Of a stretch of DNA of 64,000 nucleotides, positions 58,974 through 64,000 are shown one piece after another. Every line of letters starts with the position of its first letter. The first letter of the stretch is position 1. The DNA comes from Lycium barbarum (Eukaryota; Streptophyta; Magnoliopsida; Solanales; Solanaceae). Where the stretch lies: the NCBI RefSeq assembly GCF_019175385.1, contig NC_083342.1, positions 122,636,376-122,700,375 on the forward strand, given 5' to 3'. The position numbers and the translations under genes are program-made. The notes below the pieces were generated by a model. The model made no database searches, was not told the origin of the DNA, and was given only the letters and a program-made list of their open reading frames with translations.

Positions 58974-59451
58974 CTACCCAAAGATAACTTTTGCAAGTAA
59001 AAAACATAGAACAACAACGACAAGCCTATTGAATTTGGCTTTTGCACAGTCCCTCTCTTCCTTAATTTCCTTCAATTTTTGTTTCAATGAATCATACTTG
59101 CCTCCAAGTTCCTTCATTTTATATTTCAATGTATCCCTCTCTTCTTCAACCTCTTTAAGCTTCTCCTTCAAAAGCTCAACCTCTGAAGATGGATCAATCC
59201 ATTTAAAATAGTCACATCCACCCTTATCCTACACAAAAGTAAAAGAAAATTATGAACACAACAAATCCGAAAAAATGGCCGAAAATCAAATTTTCAAAAA
59301 TCAAAATTTTAAATTAGGTACTCACTTTTGGCATCTTGCAACCAAAGAATCTACGACCTGGGTTGTTAACTGTTCTCGAAGTTCTTACATTACAAGAATT
59401 ACCACAATTACAAATAACATTTTCATCTATAATCCCTGAATTTTGTGACAT
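58974..59451 (-). CDS. GRF zinc-finger, coiled-coil, membrane-anchored protein carried by the MULE
   Basis: Two exons (59326-59451 and 58974-59228) with canonical GT (GTGAGT) and AG sites in phase encode 126 residues without lesion. Exon 1 has CNCGNSCNVRTSRTVNNPGR then FFGC; exon 2 opens DKGGCDYFKWIDP. Together they form the GRF finger (C-x-C ... NPGR-F--C ... C-F-WD), known from DNA-binding repair proteins and from many small plant proteins. Residues ~60-110 form a strong Lys/Glu coiled coil, and a C-terminal hydrophobic segment (LVVVVLCFLLAKVIF) looks like a tail anchor. The gene converges on the B3-like gene and is read from the right inverted repeat inward. Being intact while the transposase is broken, it may be under separate constraint. 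Confidence 0.78.
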
Positions 59452-59756
59452 TGCTATGAAGAAGAGAGAACCAAGACAGAAATAAGAGACAATACAATCA
59501 GCAACAACTATAAATCGAGAGACAAGGACGAAAAAAATTGAACTGAAACAAGAGAGAGAAATGGGGGAGAAAGGAGGAGAAAGGGGAGAGAGAAACGGCT
59601 GAGAAAGGAGGTGAAAGGAGAGATTTTAGAATTTTTGGAATTGGGGTTTTAAATTTGGGGTTATTAAAAAAAAGGGTACGTTGGAGTTGCCATATAAGCA
59701 ACAACACAACCCTTCACGCGCCCATTTTGCGTGCAGCACACACGAGCTGCCATGTA

Positions 59757-59879
59757 GGCAAAAGGTGCTTATGTGGTATAAATTCAGGGTAGTTTAGGTA
59801 GTCAATAGGTACAACCCCCAGTTTAGGTAGCCATGAGGAAAATGTGGTAAAGTTTAGGGGGCTATCTATGACTTTTGCC
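59757..59879 (-). repeat. MULE right terminal inverted repeat
   Basis: This is the inverted counterpart of 53804-53926. The GRF gene's leader must start in or just inside it, so the repeat may act as that gene's promoter. Confidence 0.93.
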
Positions 59880-59888
59880 TATTTTTTT

Positions 59889-60090
59889 TTCAACACATAA
59901 AAAGTATCTATAATAAGATGCACTATTCATATAAACTAAAGAACTCGTGAACTTACGATGTAAAAAGTATTTATACAATCAAGTCATTTTAAAACTAATT
60001 ATAAGAAAAATTCTATAACAAACATTAGTTTGTAACTATAAAAATGTGAAAATAACGTGCTATAATTAATATGTTATTATGTTTAGTTAC

Positions 60091-60092
<2 letters not shown>
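59889..60092. other. AT-rich spacer between MULE and the (TA)n run
   Basis: I see no coding frame or recognised repeat. It is probably ordinary intergenic DNA at the flank of the viral insertion. Confidence 0.5.

Positions 60093-60146
<54 letters not shown>
60093..60146. repeat. (TA)n run at the edge of the viral sequence
   Basis: About 27 TA units directly precede the viral frame; the last TATATAAA forms the in-frame stop (60145-60147) before the open frame. Endogenous caulimovirids, florendoviruses especially, are reported to sit in TA-repeats. Confidence 0.9.
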
Positions 60147-60147
<1 letters not shown>

Positions 60148-60149
<2 letters not shown>

Positions 60150-63100
60150 AACTCCAGAAGAAAATAATCAACAGTTAAGTGAGGTAATAGACGTAGATAG
60201 AGATATACAAATTTTCCAACAAAACCAATTGAAACTGTTAAATCCAAAAACTCTATATAATATAAGACAGTTTTCAAGTACAGCTCAATTATATAGACAT
60301 TATAGAGAAGAACAAATATCAGCCATAGGAACTAAAATTACTACCATAAATTTAATAGACCCAGTAGCCGTAAGACAAATAAAAAATACTGGAAGAAGTT
60401 TAATGCATATAGGATTAATAGTAGTAGGATTAAAAGGACTAACTAGAAAAAACTTAGGAACCAAAGCTTTAATAGTAATTTATGACGATAGATGGTCAGA
60501 CATGAAAAAATCAATAATAGGACTAACGGAAGTAGACATGACAAATAATGGAGGAATATTTTATATTAGCCCAGATTTTATAATGAATTTAGCAGAATTT
60601 GGAAAGCACATAAAAATAGGAATACAGACCAAGGGATATGAAGAGATGTGTGACGGTAATAATTTATTAATATGCATAGGATTTCTAGGAAAAATGACTA
60701 ATAATAGTAATACAAAATTTAAAATTAAGGTAGAAGATGTAGTAGAAATAATGGGAAATAAAGGAATAAGACTAATAAAGCCTATAAAAATAAACCCTGA
60801 AGAATATGCAGGGATGGAATGGAATCTAGAGGATTTTAATACAAAAAAGATTTTACAGCCAGAATCTCACCTAATGTACACTAATTCTAAGGGAGAGACA
60901 TCTGTACGTTTTACTAATTATAATTATATGCCACAAAACGACATAGAAGAAGAAAGTACTCTAGACGAAAATGAAATTACAGACACAACTTTTATGAATA
61001 TAGAATTAATACAAGACGAGTTTGCGGTAGACGAAGCTATAGAAAAAGCAAAAAGACTTCAAAAAGAAAACAAAAATATGCTTTTTAAATGTAAAGGATG
61101 TAAGTTAGGAGAATTAACAATAGAAGAAACCATAAGTCACTTTAAATTATGTGAAGCCCGAACTGATAATTGGGGATATAGAGTAGAACAGATAAACCAA
61201 AGAAAATCAGACGATTTTGATAAAATATTAGAAGACATGCAAAACAGTGGTGACGAACTAGAAATAGACTCTATAATAAGCCAAAAAGAATTAATGGAAT
61301 CTAGTGCATCTAGTTCTAGTCCATTTCAAAGAACAACAGGAGAACAATATACTATAGATACTAGCACAGGAAATGTACCTAGAAGAAGAGTTTTTAGAAC
61401 AGGAGGAGAACCTTTAAATAATGTCAAACCATCAGGAAAAAGAATGCCTATAGAAGAACCCATTATTCTTCAAGAAGGAGGTAATAAAGGTAAAATATTA
61501 AATATAGCAGCACATGACCCGCAAAGATGGAATTCAGTGATAGATCTTTGGAAAGGAATAGTAGTAGCAGACTATATAAAAACATATAGTGAAACAGACG
61601 CAGAAACAATGTATAAATATTTAGAAACATTTTTAGGAGAATCAGCCAAAGCTTTATGGGAAGCTTATAAAGAAAATTTTCCAATGGAATTTCAACACCT
61701 AGTATCCATGGGAGCAAACCCATATAATTTTACTAATAAAATACATACTTTAATTACAGGGGAAGATCCAAATAGTGGATTATTAGTACTACAAAGAAAT
61801 GCAGTAATAAAATTAGAACAACTAAGCATAAGTAGTTGGTTTCATATTAAGAAATTTTTAAATGATTATTTTTACTACTGTACTATTAGTGGAAATGCAT
61901 TTGATCAAGAATTAGGTAAAAAATTATTTAATAAACTACCAGGAGCCTTAGGAAGAGAAATAGAAGATAGATGGAATAAAAGAGACGGAGTAATGCAGAA
62001 TCCTAATTTAACGTGGTCCATAGGACATAGAATACAACATATAATGGATATACTACAAGAAAAATGTACTCATATACAAATACAAAAACAGTTAAAAGAA
62101 AATGAAATGAACTTTTGTAAAAGCGTAGTTTACACTACACAAAGTTATGATAAAGACAATTATAAAAAGAAAAAGCATAAAAAATACCGAACGCAGTATA
62201 ATAGAAATTATCCTCAATATAATAGAAAGAAATATTATCTTAGAAAATCATCAGCTAGAAAACCTTATTTAGATAGAAATAGGCATGTAAGAAAATATCG
62301 AACAGAAAGAAATTATAGAAATAAATTAGAATGCTTCACTTGTGGAAGTGTAGAACACTTAGCAAATACATGTCCAAAAAGAATAAATAATAAGACAAGA
62401 AATTCCCAGCTAATTGAAGATTTTCAAGAAACATTAATAAATGTAGACGAATATATGTCAGATACAGAAAGCATATATTCTATAGTAAGTGTAGACACTG
62501 AAGAAAAAATCAAAACAGACTCATCAGATTCAGAAGCAGACGAATTAATTAATGAAATAGGATTAGAAAATCTAGACTTAGAAGCAATGGATAATTTAGC
62601 AAATATAGCCGAAGAGTGTAACCATGAGTTTGAACGAAATAAAGGATTGGATAGTAATGCATGTTTCTTTTGTAAATGGTATCCTAGTAGAGACAAAAGA
62701 GTTAAATGTAAAAATTGTTACATAGAAGGATGTACAATGTGTATAGAAAAAGAATTTAAAACAAAAATAAATAAAGAAACAACTCATAAGAAAATTGAAG
62801 ACCCTACTATTAGTCTAAGAATAATAACATTAGAAACAAGAATAAATGAACTAGAAACCAGATTATGTAACCTAGAAAGAGGAAAACAAAGAGAAGTAGA
62901 TAGTGAAGACGAAGAAATAAGATTATCAAATATACAACCAATAATGAAACCATTAACAATAATACCAGAAGAATCTCAAGCAGAATTAATGAGCATAGAA
63001 GACCATGAAGCATTAGTATGTAATGAAGATAAAAAATTAGGAACAATAAAAATACTTGCAAGAATTAAAATAGATGATTATGAGATAGAAACGTTAGCAT

Positions 63101-64000
63101 TAGTAGATTCAGGGTGCACAAAGTGCATAATAAATAAAAGAATAGTTCCACCTAATTTAATAAAAATTCTAGAAAAACCAGTTGCGGCCATGCAAATGGA
63201 TGGAACCCATAATATATATAGACATTATGTTCATAAAGCCTACATTAGCTTTATAAATACATGTTCAGAGTTTTACAAACCAAGTTATAAAATGGATAAG
63301 ATATGGGTAAGAGACCTTAATATAAATGTAGACTTTGTCATAGGATTAGACTTCATGTTACATAATAATGGTAGCTGTATGATTACAAGAGATGGAGTAA
63401 TTTTCTTAAAAAATATTACTCATACACCAGTACAAGTTCTTAAGACTGAAACAAGGATTCGTCATAAAAAGATCCCTACCACAGACCTGCAAAAGAAAAA
63501 AGATAGTTGTTGTAAAGAATGTGAAGAAAAGAATACATGTTGTAAAGAAAAACAAGAAATAAAAAATTTAACTTTAGAAGAAAAAGAAATTCTAGAAGAA
63601 GAGGAGTTGCTAGAAAAAGATTATACTTTAATAGATATAGAGACAGAGTTATATAATTTTAAAACAGGAATAGAAAAAATAGGAATAATAAAAAATCAAA
63701 AGGACCTAGATAATATAATAAAAATTCTAGATGAAATAGAAATTATTGGAGAAAAACCATTAAAACACTGGAAAAATAACAGGATTGTATGTAAATTAGA
63801 TATAATAAATCCAGACTATATAATTAAAACAGCATCTATTGAAGCAACAAATCAAGATGTAGAAGATTTTAAAGTACAAATAAAAGAACTATTGGACTTA
63901 GGAGTAATACGGAGATCTACTTCTAAACATAGATCAGCAGCATTTATGGTAAGAAATCATAGTGAAATAGTAAGAGGAAAAGCAAGAATGGTAATAAATT
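60148..64000 (+). CDS. Endogenous pararetrovirus (Caulimoviridae) polyprotein, 5'-truncated, runs off the window
   Basis: The frame is open for 1284 codons, from the TAA at 60145 to the window end, with no stop seen by hand translation. The first Met is at about 60403, so the natural N-terminus is probably missing. Order: movement-protein-like region (~60300-60800), acidic linker with a CKGCK...H...C finger (~61090-61150), coat-protein-like region (~61480-62120), Lys/Arg/Tyr-rich RNA-binding segment, CCHC knuckle at 62332-62373, a Cys-rich cluster at ~62660-62745, aspartic protease with LVDSGCT (63106-63114), and the start of reverse transcriptase near 63880. MP, coat, protease and polymerase in one frame is the florendovirus-type layout; a solendovirus-like origin is possible. 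Codons are very A-rich, unlike the host gene. Confidence 0.88.

Larger units (their letters stand above)
53804..59879. mobile_element. 6.1-kb Mutator-like element with transposase and two extra genes
   Basis: Terminal inverted repeats of about 123 bp (53804-53926 and 59757-59879) start GGCAAAAGTCATA and are nearly identical. The 9-bp duplication TATTTTTTT is perfect (53795-53803, 59880-59888). Inside lie a mudrA-type transposase (+), a small B3-like gene (+) and a GRF zinc-finger gene (-) reading inward from the right end. The near-identical repeats suggest recent movement, though the transposase has lesions. Confidence 0.95.

Noticed and set aside
61463..63061. Minus-strand hydrophobic open frames (61463-61723, 62596-62787, 62810-63061) resembling small membrane proteins
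   Set aside because: They are antisense shadows of the A-rich viral frame; T-rich complements read as Leu/Phe/Ile.

Overview
The window looks like repeat-dense nuclear DNA of a flowering plant, most probably Solanaceae. It carries a spliced plant ABCG (PDR) transporter gene of a recognisable clade. It also carries an RTE-type LINE with the (TTG)n tail common in nightshades, a TS/SolS-like SINE fragment, Copia, chromovirus and Athila LTR retrotransposons, a Stowaway MITE, Mutator-like elements (MULEs) and an endogenous pararetrovirus. There is no bacterial or organellar signal. All calls are from reading the sequence; no database search was run.

Layout. (1) 1-2.4 kb: a truncated copy (exons 1-3, minus strand) of the transporter gene whose full copy lies 16 kb away; its upstream block is inverted relative to the full gene. 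(2) 2.4-4.1 kb: a small MITE, a 5'-truncated RTE LINE and a SINE piece. (3) 4545-9180: a decayed Ty1/copia element with a 5-bp target duplication. (4) 9536-18274 (minus): a 24-exon PDR/ABCG gene that I could splice end to end into 1452 codons plus stop without a lesion, most like the ABCG33/ABCG37 (PDR5/PDR9) clade. It is the only clear host gene. (5) 18.8-20.6 kb: spacer with a Stowaway MITE.

(6) 20.6-53.5 kb: a nested retrotransposon pile. A plus-strand LTR (20627-23200) abuts a decayed minus-strand chromovirus (23201-53485). The chromovirus was split by a 2.2-kb solo LTR (24550-28072, itself hit by a 1.3-kb non-autonomous MULE), by a 4.4-kb Ogre/Tat-like solo LTR (29569-34005), and, inside its 5' LTR, by a nearly complete 14.3-kb Athila-type element (37136-51443). 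The Athila element has almost identical LTRs, one 1.8-kaa gag-pol frame, and a separate 736-aa frame that appears to have its own promoter, 5' exon and intron.

(7) 53804-59879: a MULE with about 123-bp terminal inverted repeats and a perfect 9-bp target duplication. It carries a decayed mudrA-type transposase plus two extra genes: a small B3-like protein, and on the opposite strand a spliced GRF zinc-finger/coiled-coil/membrane-anchor protein. (8) 60.1-64 kb: a (TA)n run from which a Caulimoviridae-like polyprotein frame (movement protein, coat, zinc knuckle, protease, start of reverse transcriptase) runs uninterrupted off the end of the window.

Most interesting points: the extra-gene MULE; the internal promoter module of the Athila element; short palindromes with core ACGGNCCGT packed just upstream of the TATA box in LTRs of three different retrotransposon families; and the promoter inversion between the two transporter copies.
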